A stretch of 42,655 nt of DNA from an uncultured Saprospiraceae bacterium (GCA_938015415.1 CALLPK010000006.1:1-42655); one strand, 5' to 3'; numbered from the stretch's first letter, positions 31,679-42,463 are shown. Notes: a model not told the origin generated them from the letters alone. Numbers and translations: made by a program.

Positions 31679-32827
31679 ATGAATAATACTACGCTAACTG
31701 CGGGAAGAAAGAAAAAAATCCTGATCAACTACTTGGTTCACGGAAAACAAAAAAGTACGGACGTTAATTATACCAAAAATTTTGCCGCCGTAGCAAACGA
31801 GCAACTGGGAATTGAGGTTTGTTTTAACGAAAACAAACTGGTTCCCCTACTCGTAGAATTTTTCCACACTGTAGATATTCGACTACGACATTTTCCGTGG
31901 CTACAACGAAAGTTACAACCGCTACTAAAACAACTTTCGACCCGAACCATTATTTTTCCGGGACAATTAAAAAACGTTGATGCTGTTTTGACACACTGGT
32001 ATTATCCACTATTCACTCCTGTTAAAAAAGTACCGGTAATCTACAGTTCAGGATTCCACAGTAATCACTACGCAGGATTTCCGGATGATCAGGCCAGAAT
32101 AAAATCTGATAATTTTAGAACTGTTCAAAAAAAAATAAACAACGCCGCTGTCAGTTTTTTTCCTGCACGATCGTGGATCACACATTTTCAAAAAATAAAC
32201 AAGCAACCTAATGCTGGAAAAATTGACTACATCCCCCACCTCTTACCTGAGGCCAGAAAAGAAGTTCGTTTTTTAAGCGCAAAATTTCAAGAGCCAATTA
32301 CCCGAATACTATTTGTAGGTAGAGATGGAAAACGAAAAGGGCTATTGGATATCATTTTGGCTTTAAAAAATATACTCCATAAATATCCGCAATTTAGAAA
32401 AGAGATTTATCTCACTGTAGTTAGTAGTACCAACGTAGACTTATCCGAAGCCGGCATTCCCGGACAATATTTACCGGAAGTTACTAAGCCGGAGGTACTT
32501 CGCTTGATGAAGCAATCCCATGTTTTTTGTATGCCGACGCACCACGAATCTTACGGACATGTTTTTGTGGAAGCAATGGGTAGCAGTTGTGCAATAATTG
32601 CTGACAACTGTGATCCCCGCACCGAAATTCTGGATGGTGGAAAAATTGGACAGCTCGTCCAACCCGGCAACCATCAGGAACTCGAAACAGCCATCCTAAA
32701 ATATTTGCAAAACCGTACAATCCTAAAAAAACACGCAGCACTATCTCACGAAAAATTTAATCGTGAATATGCTTACGAAGTGGTAGTAGAAAAATTACAA
32801 AAAATTATTCTTTGTCATGTGCCCTAA
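31679..32827 (+). CDS. GT-B glycosyltransferase (GT4-like)
   Basis: 382 aa. The C-terminal domain holds ILFVGRDGKRKGLLDIILAL (donor-domain first strand) and the EX7E motif ESYGHVFVEAMG (Glu290 and Glu298) followed by SCAIIADNCDPRTEIL, typical of GT4 retaining enzymes. The N-terminal acceptor domain is less conserved. A cytoplasmic enzyme adding one sugar to the growing chain; specificity unknown. Confidence 0.88.
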   Translation: MNNTTLTAGRKKKILINYLVHGKQKSTDVNYTKNFAAVANEQLGIEVCFNENKLVPLLVEFFHTVDIRLRHFPWLQRKLQPLLKQLSTRTIIFPGQLKNVDAVLTHWYYPLFTPVKKVPVIYSSGFHSNHYAGFPDDQARIKSDNFRTVQKKINNAAVSFFPARSWITHFQKINKQPNAGKIDYIPHLLPEARKEVRFLSAKFQEPITRILFVGRDGKRKGLLDIILALKNILHKYPQFRKEIYLTVVSSTNVDLSEAGIPGQYLPEVTKPEVLRLMKQSHVFCMPTHHESYGHVFVEAMGSSCAIIADNCDPRTEILDGGKIGQLVQPGNHQELETAILKYLQNRTILKKHAALSHEKFNREYAYEVVVEKLQKIILCHVP

Positions 32828-32848
32828 AGATTTGTTCAACTTAACATT

Positions 32849-34141
32849 ATGAAAACAGCTAACCAAGAAGTTAAGTTAATGTCGCCACCCGTAAAAAAAA
32901 ATCACCGGGACGATTCAGGATTAAAGAAAATAATAATCGCAGATCTTGGGGTTTGGGTCGGACATCGTCCAAATTATTATAAAACCATTGTCCGTCTTTT
33001 TTCTCAAAAAAATAGAAAGGTTTTTATAATTAGTTCAAATCCTAAAGCAATAAAAAATTTTACTGCCAAAAACAATATTTTAAATACTATCATTTTAAAA
33101 GTAGAATTTAGTTTGATTGAAAAACTAATTTTTAAAAATATTTTACTACTGGAAAAACTGGTTCATTTTTTCAAATTAGATACCTGGTTTAAACCAGAAA
33201 GCATGCTGCAATTACTACAACTAAAAATTTTACAAAGAAAAAATAATTTACAAGACATTCCAGTATTTTTTCCGGCGGCTATTGACTTTATGGCCATCGT
33301 TCCAATGTTCATACGGTCTTTTTTGTTTCCAAAAAAATGGAGTGGAATTTACGTCACTCCCTGGTATAATACGGGTGCTATTTTCAGTAAATCAGAAAAA
33401 ATAAAGAGAGCTTATGGAGACCGCTCTATGACGCTAGCTTCCTGTCAAGGTATCTTCGTCATTCATTCCGATTATACCCGGTATTACCGAAGACTATTGG
33501 GAAAGAATCATTTTTTTGCGATCCCTGAGCCGATCACGCTAGATGTGAACGAACATTATTCCTTAGCCTCAGAAATAAAAAAAAGAGCAGGTAAAAAATT
33601 TACCATCACCCTTTTGGGAGGAATCGGAAAAAAAAGAAACCTGCTTTTATTACTCGACGCGCTTAATCTGGTTAACAATAAAAACTGGTTTTTAGTTATT
33701 GTCGGTAAACTTCAAAAAAGCGATTTTTCTGAAAGCGAACTTTTTTTAATTGACCGTTTTTTTAAAAGATACAGCGCACAGTGCTTCATCAAACTCGATG
33801 GCTACGTCACAGTAGAACAAGATTTCAACGCACTCATCAACGCCACCGATTTGATGTATTTACATTACCATGATCATCCTTTCAGTAGCAACCAGCTCTT
33901 AAAGGCTATTGCACTTCGAAAACCAGTCATCGTCAATCAAGGTGGAATCGTAGAAGCAATTACCAAACAGGCCAACTGGGCCTCCATCGTACCAAACGAC
34001 AGCGAAGCTATAGCTACCAATATTGAAAAATTCCAAAATCAATTCACGATTGACGAGGATGCTTATCTGAAATTTATGCAAGCACTCGATTTTAATAATC
34101 TACGTACCACTATTTTAAACCAATTAGAAACAACCAACTAA
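32849..34141 (+). CDS. glycosyltransferase, GT-B type
   Basis: 430 aa. The N-terminal Rossmann start [37 protein letters not shown] is followed by a basic, AT-rich-encoded middle. The donor domain has [31 protein letters not shown] and [37 protein letters not shown]. The last stretch stands in for the EX7E region but lacks the first Glu ([12 protein letters not shown]), so it is a divergent member. The N-terminus resembles the broken gene at 25597. Donor and acceptor unknown. Confidence 0.78.
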   Translation: MKTANQEVKLMSPPVKKNHRDDSGLKKIIIADLGVWVGHRPNYYKTIVRLFSQKNRKVFIISSNPKAIKNFTAKNNILNTIILKVEFSLIEKLIFKNILLLEKLVHFFKLDTWFKPESMLQLLQLKILQRKNNLQDIPVFFPAAIDFMAIVPMFIRSFLFPKKWSGIYVTPWYNTGAIFSKSEKIKRAYGDRSMTLASCQGIFVIHSDYTRYYRRLLGKNHFFAIPEPITLDVNEHYSLASEIKKRAGKKFTITLLGGIGKKRNLLLLLDALNLVNNKNWFLVIVGKLQKSDFSESELFLIDRFFKRYSAQCFIKLDGYVTVEQDFNALINATDLMYLHYHDHPFSSNQLLKAIALRKPVIVNQGGIVEAITKQANWASIVPNDSEAIATNIEKFQNQFTIDEDAYLKFMQALDFNNLRTTILNQLETTN

Positions 34142-34151
34142 TTTTTTCTCC

Positions 34152-35222
34152 ATGTCTGTAATCATCGTTACCGGTTCGGCCGGATTAATTGGCAGCGAAG
34201 CCAGTCGTTTTTTTCATCAGCAGGGTTTTGACATCATCGGTATCGACAACGATATGCGCGCCTATTTTTTTGGGCAGGAAGCCAGTACTCGGTGGAATAC
34301 TGAAAAGCAAAAAAAAGAACTAAAAAATTTCACCCACGTTTCTCTTGACATTCGTGATCAACAAGACATCAATAATTTATTTGCTAAATATGGAACTGAT
34401 ATCAAAGGGATCATTCACACTGCTGCGCAACCATCGCACGACTGGGCAGCCAAAGAACCTTTCGTGGACTTTACCATCAATGCCAACGGCACCTTAAATC
34501 TTCTGGAAGCAACACGTTTACATGCGCCCGAAGCTGTTTTTATTTTTACGAGTACCAATAAAGTTTATGGTGATACGCCCAACCGGTTACCACTCATTGA
34601 AACGGATACTCGCTGGGAAATTGATCCAGCCCACCACTATCAAAACGGGATCGACGAACAAATGTCCATTGACCATACCAAGCATAGTTTGTTCGGTGCT
34701 AGTAAAGTTGCCGCCGACATACTCGTACAGGAATATGGAAAATATTTTGGCATGAAAACAGCTTGCTTCCGAGGTGGCTGTCTGACCGGCCCGGCCCATA
34801 GTGGCGCCAAACTACATGGCTTTCTCGCCTATCTCGTCAAATGTGCCGTTACGGCTCGACCTTATACAATTTTCGGCTATCAGGGTAAACAGGTTAGAGA
34901 TAATATTCATAGCGTAGATTTAATTAACGCCTTCTGGGCTTTCTTTCAAAAACCAAGAAGTGGCGAAGTTTATAATATCGGAGGAGCAAGATTTGCCAAC
35001 GTTTCGATGCTCGAAGCAATTGAAAAAATTAAAAAACTAGCAGGTTACGAACTGTCCTATTCCGTCAGTCCCGAAAATAGAATTGGTGATCATATCTGGT
35101 ACATTTCTGATGTCGGTAAATTTAAAAATCATTATCCGGATTGGGAATTAACCTACGATATTGACACCACTTTACAGGAAATGATCGCCGCCACCGAAGC
35201 CAGAAATCGTCAGCCAGCATAA
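34152..35222 (+). CDS. NAD-dependent epimerase/dehydratase, CDP-paratose 2-epimerase-like
   Basis: 356 aa extended SDR. NAD-binding [11 protein letters not shown] (6-16), [23 protein letters not shown] and [10 protein letters not shown] all match the CDP-paratose 2-epimerase (tyvelose epimerase, RfbE) branch. The usual catalytic Tyr-x3-Lys appears as SLFGASK (179-185), so Phe181 replaces tyrosine while Lys185 remains; I recall other members of this branch with the same change. A Tyr nearby (Tyr139 in KVYGD) is structural rather than catalytic in SDRs. It probably makes a nucleotide sugar for this polymer. Which sugar cannot be told, because dehydratase and reductase genes for CDP-sugars are not in the window. 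Confidence 0.85.
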   Translation: MSVIIVTGSAGLIGSEASRFFHQQGFDIIGIDNDMRAYFFGQEASTRWNTEKQKKELKNFTHVSLDIRDQQDINNLFAKYGTDIKGIIHTAAQPSHDWAAKEPFVDFTINANGTLNLLEATRLHAPEAVFIFTSTNKVYGDTPNRLPLIETDTRWEIDPAHHYQNGIDEQMSIDHTKHSLFGASKVAADILVQEYGKYFGMKTACFRGGCLTGPAHSGAKLHGFLAYLVKCAVTARPYTIFGYQGKQVRDNIHSVDLINAFWAFFQKPRSGEVYNIGGARFANVSMLEAIEKIKKLAGYELSYSVSPENRIGDHIWYISDVGKFKNHYPDWELTYDIDTTLQEMIAATEARNRQPA

Positions 35223-35247
35223 TAATTCAGCAGTCCCAATCGCTACC

Positions 35248-36291
35248 ATGAAACTACTGTATCTCAATAAGATAAATACCAATAAACGCTGGGGTGCAGA
35301 AAATTTTCTCAACGAAGCGCTTAATGAAATTTCGGTTGATACGATTTGTCTTGATTACGAACAACATAAATACCAACTCGGATCTTTCATAAAAAATATA
35401 GATTCCTCTTTTGATGGAGTGTTGGTCCAGCGCGGAGTCGGCTATAATTTTCCAGTCTCCGTATTACGGAATATAGCCCGGCCAAAAATTTTATTATTTA
35501 CCGAATTGGTTAAAAGAAATATCAATCAACACTATCTATTAAAGGAAGACCTGTTCGATCATATTTTTGTTCGCTCACAAAATTGTTACGATTTTTTAAT
35601 TGAACAAAAATGGGTAACATCTGAAAAGCTGAGTGTTATGTTGAGTGCAGCGATGAATATTTCACTATCTGAAAATTCAACACCTAAAAATATCGATGTA
35701 CTCTTTGTCGGAGCCATCACCGAACGCAGAAAGAGAATACTTGATCAATTAAATAAACAAACCAAGGTTACTATTCGGTCCGTCTTTGGAAAGGATTTTT
35801 ATAAAACAATTCAACGATCAAAAATTATTCTAAATCTGCATGGTTCTGAATATCTGGATACAGAAACCCGGGTATTTGAAACACTCGCTTGCAAAGGGTT
35901 TGTAGTTACCGAAAAACTCGCCAGAGAGAGTCCTTTTATTCATGGAACTCATCTCGTAGAAATTGATAAAATAGATGGGTTAACTGAAATAATAAAATTT
36001 TATTTAAACCATCCAAACATACGAAGTAAAATTACACAACAAGGTTTTGAGTTTGTTCAAAGCCAACATGCTTACCACCACCGTGCCGTAGTCATCGAAG
36101 CAAAATTTAATCAGATTATTTCCCAGTACGCTTTGTCCAAACCAATAGTAAATAACCGAGGTCTTCTCCTAACCAAATACGAAGAAAACGGATTGCAACT
36201 AAAAGACTATGGTTACGGTCAGGTGATTAAGCACTATCTGTTTTTAAAAAAATTATTCAAAAAAATAGTGCGAAAAAATACAGCCCTATGA
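35248..36291 (+). CDS. glycosyltransferase, CgeB/GT-B-like
   Basis: 347 aa. The donor-site segment KIILNLHGSEYLDTETRVFETLACKGFVVTEKLARES is the conserved C-terminal motif of the CgeB-like 'Glyco_trans_1_2' group, and VDVLFVGAITERRKRILDQL is the start of the donor domain. The N-terminal domain (KINTNKRWGAENFLNEALNE) lacks a clear signature. Its stop overlaps the next start by 4 nt (ATGA), so translation is coupled. Specificity unknown. Confidence 0.8.
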   Translation: MKLLYLNKINTNKRWGAENFLNEALNEISVDTICLDYEQHKYQLGSFIKNIDSSFDGVLVQRGVGYNFPVSVLRNIARPKILLFTELVKRNINQHYLLKEDLFDHIFVRSQNCYDFLIEQKWVTSEKLSVMLSAAMNISLSENSTPKNIDVLFVGAITERRKRILDQLNKQTKVTIRSVFGKDFYKTIQRSKIILNLHGSEYLDTETRVFETLACKGFVVTEKLARESPFIHGTHLVEIDKIDGLTEIIKFYLNHPNIRSKITQQGFEFVQSQHAYHHRAVVIEAKFNQIISQYALSKPIVNNRGLLLTKYEENGLQLKDYGYGQVIKHYLFLKKLFKKIVRKNTAL

Positions 36292-37499
36292 AAATTGGAA
36301 TCGTAACTTTTTGGTCAGAACGAGGCGCTGCCTACGTTTCCCGACAGTATCAACAAGTACTAGCCCTACAACACGAAGTCGCGATTTACGCACGCGGATG
36401 GACTTACGCCAAAGGTGATTCCGAATGGGATGGACCAGCTGTTACCTGGGGAAAAGACAGTGTACTCCCAGTCAACAGTGCGATCCACCAAAAAGATTTT
36501 CACCAGTGGCTGGAGCGTGAAAAAATAGAAGCAGTTTTATTTAACGAGCAACATTGGTGGCCACCGGTTAAATGGTGTACCGACCTGGGCATTCTCACCG
36601 GTGCCTACATCGACTACTATACCGAAGCAACCATCCCACTATTTGCCAACTACGATTTTTTAATCTGTAATACCAAAAGACATTTTAGCGCTTTTGACTG
36701 GCATCCTCAAGCATTCTACGTTCCGTGGGGAACGGACGTAAATTTATTCAAACCTCATTCAACCGAAAGAATCGATGCGGACCGAGTGGTCTTCTTTCAG
36801 TCCTGTGGGTTTAGTCCAGCCAGAAAAGGAACCGACTTTGTTTTACGGGCTTTCGCCGAATTGAAAGATAAAAAATCAAGTTTACTGCGGCTACATAGTC
36901 AAGTAGATATAAATGAAAAACTTCCTGAATTAAAAAATTTGATCGAAACCTTGACAAAAGAAGGTCGCTTAGAGATCATAAAAAAAACCGTTCCGGCTCC
37001 CGGTCTATATCATCTTGGAGATGTCAATTTAGCACCTTCCCGATTAGAGGGAATTGGATTACCAATGGCGGAAGCCCTTGCCTGCGGGTTACCACTCATT
37101 ACAGTGGACAATGCGCCGATGAATGAGTTTGTGGGTCCCAAAAGTGGCAAGACCGCAAAAATTGATCGATTGTACGCCCGACCCGACGGCTATTTCTGGC
37201 CACAGTGCCAGCCCGATATTACATCGCTCTCCGAATGTATGCAATACTATATAGACCATGCCGACCAGCTGGAAAACTATAAAAAAGCAGCCCGAAATTA
37301 TTCGCTCAAAAATCTAAATTGGTGGGATCGAGATAAACAATTGAATAAGATTTTCATTAATAGCAAGATAACTGAAAAGCCATCCGACGCAGCGCAAAAG
37401 ATAGAAACTTACGAACGCCAACAATCGGGCATTCGCTATAAGGTAGCCAAACGTTATCCATTTTGGTATGGCACGCTGCAACGACTTAATGTACTTTGA
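36288..37499 (+). CDS. GT4-like glycosyltransferase
   Basis: 403 aa. N-terminal GT-B start MKIGIVTFWSERGAAYVSRQY; donor domain with VVFFQSCGFSPARKGTDFVLRAFAEL, and the EX7E motif RLEGIGLPMAEALACGLPLITVDNAPMNEFV (Glu254, Glu262). It begins inside the stop of the preceding gene. It is the last gene before a 129 bp gap, after which wecB starts. Confidence 0.87.
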   Translation: MKIGIVTFWSERGAAYVSRQYQQVLALQHEVAIYARGWTYAKGDSEWDGPAVTWGKDSVLPVNSAIHQKDFHQWLEREKIEAVLFNEQHWWPPVKWCTDLGILTGAYIDYYTEATIPLFANYDFLICNTKRHFSAFDWHPQAFYVPWGTDVNLFKPHSTERIDADRVVFFQSCGFSPARKGTDFVLRAFAELKDKKSSLLRLHSQVDINEKLPELKNLIETLTKEGRLEIIKKTVPAPGLYHLGDVNLAPSRLEGIGLPMAEALACGLPLITVDNAPMNEFVGPKSGKTAKIDRLYARPDGYFWPQCQPDITSLSECMQYYIDHADQLENYKKAARNYSLKNLNWWDRDKQLNKIFINSKITEKPSDAAQKIETYERQQSGIRYKVAKRYPFWYGTLQRLNVL

Positions 37500-37628
37500 A
37501 AAAGCCATTGGCTGCTAGCTATTCGCTCCTGGCTTCGTTCAATCGCAAAATAGCCCCAACCCCAAAGTAAATTACCAAAACAACAAATAGCTGATAAACA
37601 GGAACATCTCTTTTTTACCAAAAAACAA
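37500..37628. repeat. 129 bp gap with degenerate palindromic arms
   Basis: GCCATTGGCTGCTAGCTATT, then GGCTTCGTTCAATCGC, then AAAATAGCC and AAATAGCTG further on, recall the layout of the 9.7-11.2 kb palindromes: GGCT-type arms, a GCTTC...TCGC centre, and AATAGCC-type return arms. The pairing is weak. No promoter match seen. Confidence 0.35.
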
Positions 37629-38717
37629 ATGAAAATGATATTAGTATGTTACGGAACCCGACCGGAAGTTATCAAAGTTGCTCCGGTCATTAAGGCCTTA
37701 CAAGTCTCCGACCTGCCTTTTAAAACGGTCTTTACCGGACAACACCGCGAATTGTACGAAGATGTAAAATTTATGGTACCCACTCCTGATTACGAATTGG
37801 ATGTTATGCAAGCTAATCAGGGTATTAACGGAGTACTGGCACTGATTTTAAATAAACTAGATGTTGTCATTAAAAAAGAAAAAGCAAGTATGGTTATTGT
37901 ACAAGGAGATACCTCTACGGTATTGGCCTCTGCCCTTTGCGCATTTAATAACCGAGTTCCGGTTGGACATATTGAAGCGGGCTTAAGGACCTTCGATCTA
38001 GCGAGTCCTTTCCCGGAAGAAGCCAATCGACAACTTGTATCCACGATTGCTAATCTCAATTGGGCTCCGACCGAACTGGCGGCAAAGAGACTAGAGGCCG
38101 AGGGTGCGGCGAACGTTTTGCTGACTGGAAATACGGTGGTGGACGCCAGTCAGAGTTTTGAATTTCCGATTGTCTATGGAAACGAAATACTAGTCACTTT
38201 ACATCGTCGCGAGAATTTTATCAATGGAAAAATTGAAGGTATGTTTAAACAGATCGAAACCCTGGCGGTGGAGCATCCAAATTTAAACTTCATCTTTCCA
38301 ATGCATCCGAATCCCAACATCCAAAAGTATCGACGTATCTTTAAAAAGGTGGTGGTAACCGATCCATTAAACTATAAGGAAATGATTGCTTTACTCAGTA
38401 AAGTAAAATTTGTGATCAGTGATTCTGGCGGTATTCAGGAAGAATGTGCTGCTTTAAATAAAAAAATATTAGTCTGCCGCAATACGACTGAACGGCCAGA
38501 AGGGATTGATGCGGGATTTGCCAAATTGGTCGATGATCGGATTATAGAAAATTTTGCGTGGGCCAATGATCAACCACGATGGGAAGGGATCAATCCATAC
38601 GGAAATGGAAAAGCCGGCCATCTAATCGTTAAATCCATTCGCAATTTTTTTAATAAATCAACCGAACGAGCACAGGAAACTACCGTGGTTTCCAATCCTA
38701 CGGGAATGTCAAAATAA
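37629..38717 (+). CDS. wecB: UDP-N-acetylglucosamine 2-epimerase
   Basis: 362 aa, near the family's usual length. It interconverts UDP-GlcNAc and UDP-ManNAc. Family landmarks are CYGTRPEVIKVAPVI at the N-terminus, TGQHRELY, VIVQGDTSTVLASALCAFNNRVPVGHIEAGLRTFD, SPFPEEANRQL and the UDP-binding VISDSGGIQEECAALNKKILVCRNTTERPEG, with catalytic Asp/Glu/His residues in place. Non-hydrolysing type, so the product feeds ManNAc or a derivative into the polymer. A ManNAc dehydrogenase (WecC) is not in the window. Confidence 0.95.
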   Translation: MKMILVCYGTRPEVIKVAPVIKALQVSDLPFKTVFTGQHRELYEDVKFMVPTPDYELDVMQANQGINGVLALILNKLDVVIKKEKASMVIVQGDTSTVLASALCAFNNRVPVGHIEAGLRTFDLASPFPEEANRQLVSTIANLNWAPTELAAKRLEAEGAANVLLTGNTVVDASQSFEFPIVYGNEILVTLHRRENFINGKIEGMFKQIETLAVEHPNLNFIFPMHPNPNIQKYRRIFKKVVVTDPLNYKEMIALLSKVKFVISDSGGIQEECAALNKKILVCRNTTERPEGIDAGFAKLVDDRIIENFAWANDQPRWEGINPYGNGKAGHLIVKSIRNFFNKSTERAQETTVVSNPTGMSK

Positions 38718-38725
38718 ACAAGCTT

Positions 38726-39676
38726 ATGTTAGTCTCCATTATTATTCCTTGCTACAATAATGCCCGGTACGTCGCACAAACCTTAAAAAGTGCACTCAGC
38801 CAATCCTATCCTCATCTAGAAATTATCGTAATCGACGATGGCTCAACGGATAAAAGTGCAGAAAAAATTCGACCGTACGCTGATCGAATTACCTTTGTCA
38901 GACAACCCAACCGAGGTGCTCCGGCAGCGCGTAACCACGGCCTGCGGCTTGCAAAAGGTAGCCTTATTAAATTTTTGGATGCGGATGATATTCTACTGCC
39001 CGACGCGATTGAAACTCAGGTAAGACAAACTAAAAGTATCGCTACCCGGGGGAAGAAAATAGTTTACGGACCAGTTCAGTGGATTGATCAATTTAACAAC
39101 CCGGCCAAGACCTACCAGCCAAAACCAAGGAAAACAGGAGCCTGTCAGGTGGCACATATTCTTGCCGAAAGTCCATTGACTTCCGCTCCCTTACATCGAA
39201 AATCCTTTCTGGATCAGATTGGTGGATTTGATGAATCCATCCCTAAAGGACAGGAATTTGATTTGCATTTACGCCTGGTTTTAAGCGGCGTAGAATTCGT
39301 TTATTTCAATCAACAGGTATACCTGTTCAGAGAGCATTATACTGATACAAGGATTAGTCATCTTAATTTTAGAAAACACGCACCAGATACCTTTCTTAAG
39401 ATTTTTTCTAAACAAGAGCAACTAATACAGCATCATTTTAATGGGGTCTTACCGGCACCCGTCAGAGAATTACTGGCCCGTCGTTATTGGGCCTACGGTC
39501 GAAAAATCTTACAGTCCAATTATCCGGAAGCATCCATTATATATTTTGAGCGGGCTAAATCACTCTTTGGTAACAAAGCAGTTTTTGGCAATTTTCCCTA
39601 CCCACAAATGGCGAAATTATTTGGTCCGGTACGGGCCGAAAACTGGACAGGCAGACTAAAAGCAATCCGTTCTTAA
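38726..39676 (+). CDS. GT2 family glycosyltransferase
   Basis: 316 aa. Classic GT2 (GT-A) signatures: VSIIIPCYNNARYVAQTLKSALSQSYPHLEIIVIDDGSTDKS at the N-terminus, NRGAPAARNHGLRLAKG, and the metal-binding FLDADDILLPDAI. A further GG-FDES-segment (QIGGFDESIPKGQEFDLHLRL) corresponds to the catalytic-base region. Inverting transfer of one sugar is expected. It starts 9 bp after wecB. Confidence 0.93.
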   Translation: MLVSIIIPCYNNARYVAQTLKSALSQSYPHLEIIVIDDGSTDKSAEKIRPYADRITFVRQPNRGAPAARNHGLRLAKGSLIKFLDADDILLPDAIETQVRQTKSIATRGKKIVYGPVQWIDQFNNPAKTYQPKPRKTGACQVAHILAESPLTSAPLHRKSFLDQIGGFDESIPKGQEFDLHLRLVLSGVEFVYFNQQVYLFREHYTDTRISHLNFRKHAPDTFLKIFSKQEQLIQHHFNGVLPAPVRELLARRYWAYGRKILQSNYPEASIIYFERAKSLFGNKAVFGNFPYPQMAKLFGPVRAENWTGRLKAIRS

Positions 39677-39689
39677 AACAACGAAAATC

Positions 39690-40634
39690 ATGACAAGTAA
39701 AAAGGGTGTTTATTTTTCGGCCAGTGATCAAGTAATAACCTGGGCCACCGCCTTCCTGAATAGTTTCCGTCGCTTCAATCCGGATTTACCGCTGTACCTG
39801 ATTCCATTTAACGAATCTTGTGATGAATTAATCAAACTAGCAGAAAAATATAATTTCAAAATTTACCGGGACGCCAGCTTCGCCAGGTTAGAAAAAATAG
39901 GACAGGATTTCGAACTTGGACATACCGACTACGGTCCCTATTGGTTTCGACGCTACGCTTCCTTTTGGGGGCCCCTGGATGAATTTATGTATCTCGATGC
40001 CCGACAGTTAATTTTGACAGATATCGAACCACTCATTACCGCGCCGGGTCGCTGCGGCTACGACTTTATGTTCTACGATTGTGCCATTGATCAGGTCTAT
40101 GAGAATGGTCCGGTACGTAGGTCTTTTCTGCAAAAAGGAATGGGCCGTGGATTTAATTCTGGTCGCTGGGTTTCTAAAAAAGGCTTATTCCGTATGGAAG
40201 AATTTGAGCAATTCGCTCAGACAGCACTATTAGTGCGTCATCAACTCAATCCACGCAATACCGATCAGGCATTCATTAACTTTTGTTGTGATAAAAAAGA
40301 AATTCGGTATGGACATTTAGCGGAAGTACTGGGCAATTATTGTCAGCAGGGCTGGGCGGGTCAGCGTGGTTCTGTGTACGAAGACAAGGGTGCTTATTAC
40401 CTGTGGGATCACGGGGGCCTGGACCATAAAAAACAATTTTTTCTACTTCATTGGGGTGGTATTTCGTTGTCCTCTTCCATGCCGGAAAGAAAGTTGTTTT
40501 TAAAATTTTTAAATAAAAATAACTTCCGACAAAGAAGCAATGATTTGCTAAAACTGCCAGCCCAACAATTTTATAAAACCATCAGAAAATCACGGTGGAT
40601 CAATAGTCAATACCACGCGCTACGCAAAGGGTAA
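39690..40634 (+). CDS. putative GT8-like glycosyltransferase
   Basis: 314 aa. The beginning GVYFSASDQVITWATAFLNSFRRFNPDLPLYLIPF and the segment LDEFMYLDARQLILTDIEPLI resemble GT-A/GT8 enzymes, where the metal-binding DxD would sit in YLDARQL (here Asp-Ala-Arg, so the second Asp is lost). NSGRWVSKKGLF and RNTDQAFINFCCD also fit GT-A acceptor-side segments. It could be metal-independent or inactive. The operon context (GT2 before, GT4 after) favours a transferase. Moderate confidence in function, high that the gene is real. Confidence 0.65.
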   Translation: MTSKKGVYFSASDQVITWATAFLNSFRRFNPDLPLYLIPFNESCDELIKLAEKYNFKIYRDASFARLEKIGQDFELGHTDYGPYWFRRYASFWGPLDEFMYLDARQLILTDIEPLITAPGRCGYDFMFYDCAIDQVYENGPVRRSFLQKGMGRGFNSGRWVSKKGLFRMEEFEQFAQTALLVRHQLNPRNTDQAFINFCCDKKEIRYGHLAEVLGNYCQQGWAGQRGSVYEDKGAYYLWDHGGLDHKKQFFLLHWGGISLSSSMPERKLFLKFLNKNNFRQRSNDLLKLPAQQFYKTIRKSRWINSQYHALRKG

Positions 40635-40666
40635 TTTTTTTAAAATTATTTTGATACGCTAATCCT

Positions 40667-41776
40667 ATGAAAATCTGTTCTTATGTACATCCCATTAGCA
40701 CCTTTACGCCTTGTACCGGCCTGGGGCGCCACATCAACAATATGGTATTGGGATTAGATCAGAAAGCGGAGGTATCCCAAAATTTATTGGTAGCCCGTAA
40801 ATGGATTAAAAAGGAAGGAAAGCTCAGTGAGCGATCTCCGCTACATAAAATTCCAACCTACAGCTTTCCCTTCCCGGAACGGATCGTGGAACATAGTTGG
40901 AAAATAATGGGACTACCTTACATGGATAATTGGGTTGACAAATCAGTGGACTGGGTCTACTGCCCGGCACAAACTTATTTACCATTTAAGAAAAAAAAGA
41001 CCGCAGTTACCATTCACGATATTGAAGCATTTGAAACAAATCTGCCATGGTCAAATACCAAAGCGCATCGACACTTCCGTAGAAAATGGTCGGTCTGGAT
41101 GGGAAAAGTAATTAAGCATACTGATTTGATTTTTACCGTTTCGGAATTTACAAAAACCCGAATGGTCAAATTACTGAACGCCCCGGCAAAAAAAATCAAG
41201 GTGGTTGGTAACGGTGTAAATACCGAAATATTTACTAACGTAAAATCAAGCCCATCCCGCTATAACTTTCCTTATGTACTGGTCATTGGTGGTTTACGAG
41301 AACGAAAAGGTGCACCAACTATTCTTAAAATTGCCAAACAATTGGAAATAGCAAAATCAGATTTAAAAATAGTCGTGGTCGGTCAGCATCACGAATCTTA
41401 CTTATCCAAGGCAGCGACCCTGAAAAACATCAATGTGCTTGGGATGGAATCCGATAAAGTACTGGCAGATTTACTGAATAATGCTTTTGGATTTTTATTT
41501 CTTTCTTATTACGAAGGATTTGGAATACCCGTGCTAGAAGCGATGGCCGCAGGCGTTCCAGTAATTTCGTCCAACGCAGCCTCTCTACCAGAAGTAGTTG
41601 GAGAAGCAGGAATTACTGTTGATCCCGAAGCAGCGTCCCAGGTATCTGCACAATTATTATCGTGGTTAAAAAATCCAGCACAACGTAAAGAATGGATTGA
41701 TAAAGGTCATCAACAAATAAAAAAATATACCTGGAATAATTGTGTGGATAATTTATTAACCGCATTTAAATCTTAA
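40667..41776 (+). CDS. GT4 family glycosyltransferase
   Basis: 369 aa. Mannosyltransferase-like [51 protein letters not shown] (domain boundary), [23 protein letters not shown] and the EX7E motif [36 protein letters not shown] (Glu283, Glu291). Close in pattern to WbdA/WbaZ-type mannosyl- or rhamnosyltransferases, but donor identity is uncertain. Confidence 0.92.
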   Translation: MKICSYVHPISTFTPCTGLGRHINNMVLGLDQKAEVSQNLLVARKWIKKEGKLSERSPLHKIPTYSFPFPERIVEHSWKIMGLPYMDNWVDKSVDWVYCPAQTYLPFKKKKTAVTIHDIEAFETNLPWSNTKAHRHFRRKWSVWMGKVIKHTDLIFTVSEFTKTRMVKLLNAPAKKIKVVGNGVNTEIFTNVKSSPSRYNFPYVLVIGGLRERKGAPTILKIAKQLEIAKSDLKIVVVGQHHESYLSKAATLKNINVLGMESDKVLADLLNNAFGFLFLSYYEGFGIPVLEAMAAGVPVISSNAASLPEVVGEAGITVDPEAASQVSAQLLSWLKNPAQRKEWIDKGHQQIKKYTWNNCVDNLLTAFKS

Positions 41777-41782
41777 TGTACA

Positions 41783-42463
41783 ATGGCAAATTCAGTATCA
41801 ATTTCTATTAATAAATATTTACAACGCGGACAGGAGATGCTACGCAATGCATCGACCATCAAATCTCCAACTGAACTATTTTATCGAATCTATTGGCGTT
41901 CTAATCCAACCATTCACTGGAATCGAGTAATTATGGATCAGTCTACCGAAAAGATAGTTCGTAATTTACCTTATCAGAATTTTTCCGTCTTAGAAATCTC
42001 AGGAAATAAATGGAAAAATTTTGGTTTTAAAAATTACGAAACTTTAAAGTATCCCGAATTTGACATTTGTAATAGTCAGCTTAATTTGGGAGAAAAAAAA
42101 TATGATTTAATTATTGCTGAACAAGTTTTTGAACATTTACTCTGGCCTTACCGTGCTGGAAAAAATGTTTACAACCTACTAAACCCTGGAGGTTATTTTC
42201 TTAACACCCTCCCCTTTCTGATCGTCATTCATAAATGTCCCGTTGACTGTTCCCGCTGGACGGAAACGGGTCTGAAACATTTTCTGGCAGAATGTGGTTT
42301 TCCACTGGAAAACACAAAAACAGATGCTTGGGGCAATCGGCAATTCTTAAAAGCACACGCTAAAAATGGAGTGGTTCCATTTTACATCAAACATATTCAT
42401 TCTCTAAAAAACGAACCAAAATATCCGGCCAGTATATGGTCTTTATCCAGAAAATCAGAATAA
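41783..42463 (+). CDS. class I SAM-dependent methyltransferase
   Basis: 226 aa. A SAM-binding motif I in reduced form (FSVLEISGNKWKNFGF, about 67-82), then an acidic turn YPEFDICNSQLN, motif II/post I YDLIIAEQVFEHLLWPYRAGKNVYNLLNPGGYFLNTLPF, all matching Methyltransf_11-type enzymes. No membrane segment. In ABC-exported O-antigens, end-capping methyltransferases stop chain growth; this gene could make such a cap, matching the Wzt C-terminal domain, but sugar O-methylation within the repeat or another substrate is equally possible. It starts 6 bp after the preceding stop. Confidence 0.82.
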   Translation: MANSVSISINKYLQRGQEMLRNASTIKSPTELFYRIYWRSNPTIHWNRVIMDQSTEKIVRNLPYQNFSVLEISGNKWKNFGFKNYETLKYPEFDICNSQLNLGEKKYDLIIAEQVFEHLLWPYRAGKNVYNLLNPGGYFLNTLPFLIVIHKCPVDCSRWTETGLKHFLAECGFPLENTKTDAWGNRQFLKAHAKNGVVPFYIKHIHSLKNEPKYPASIWSLSRKSE

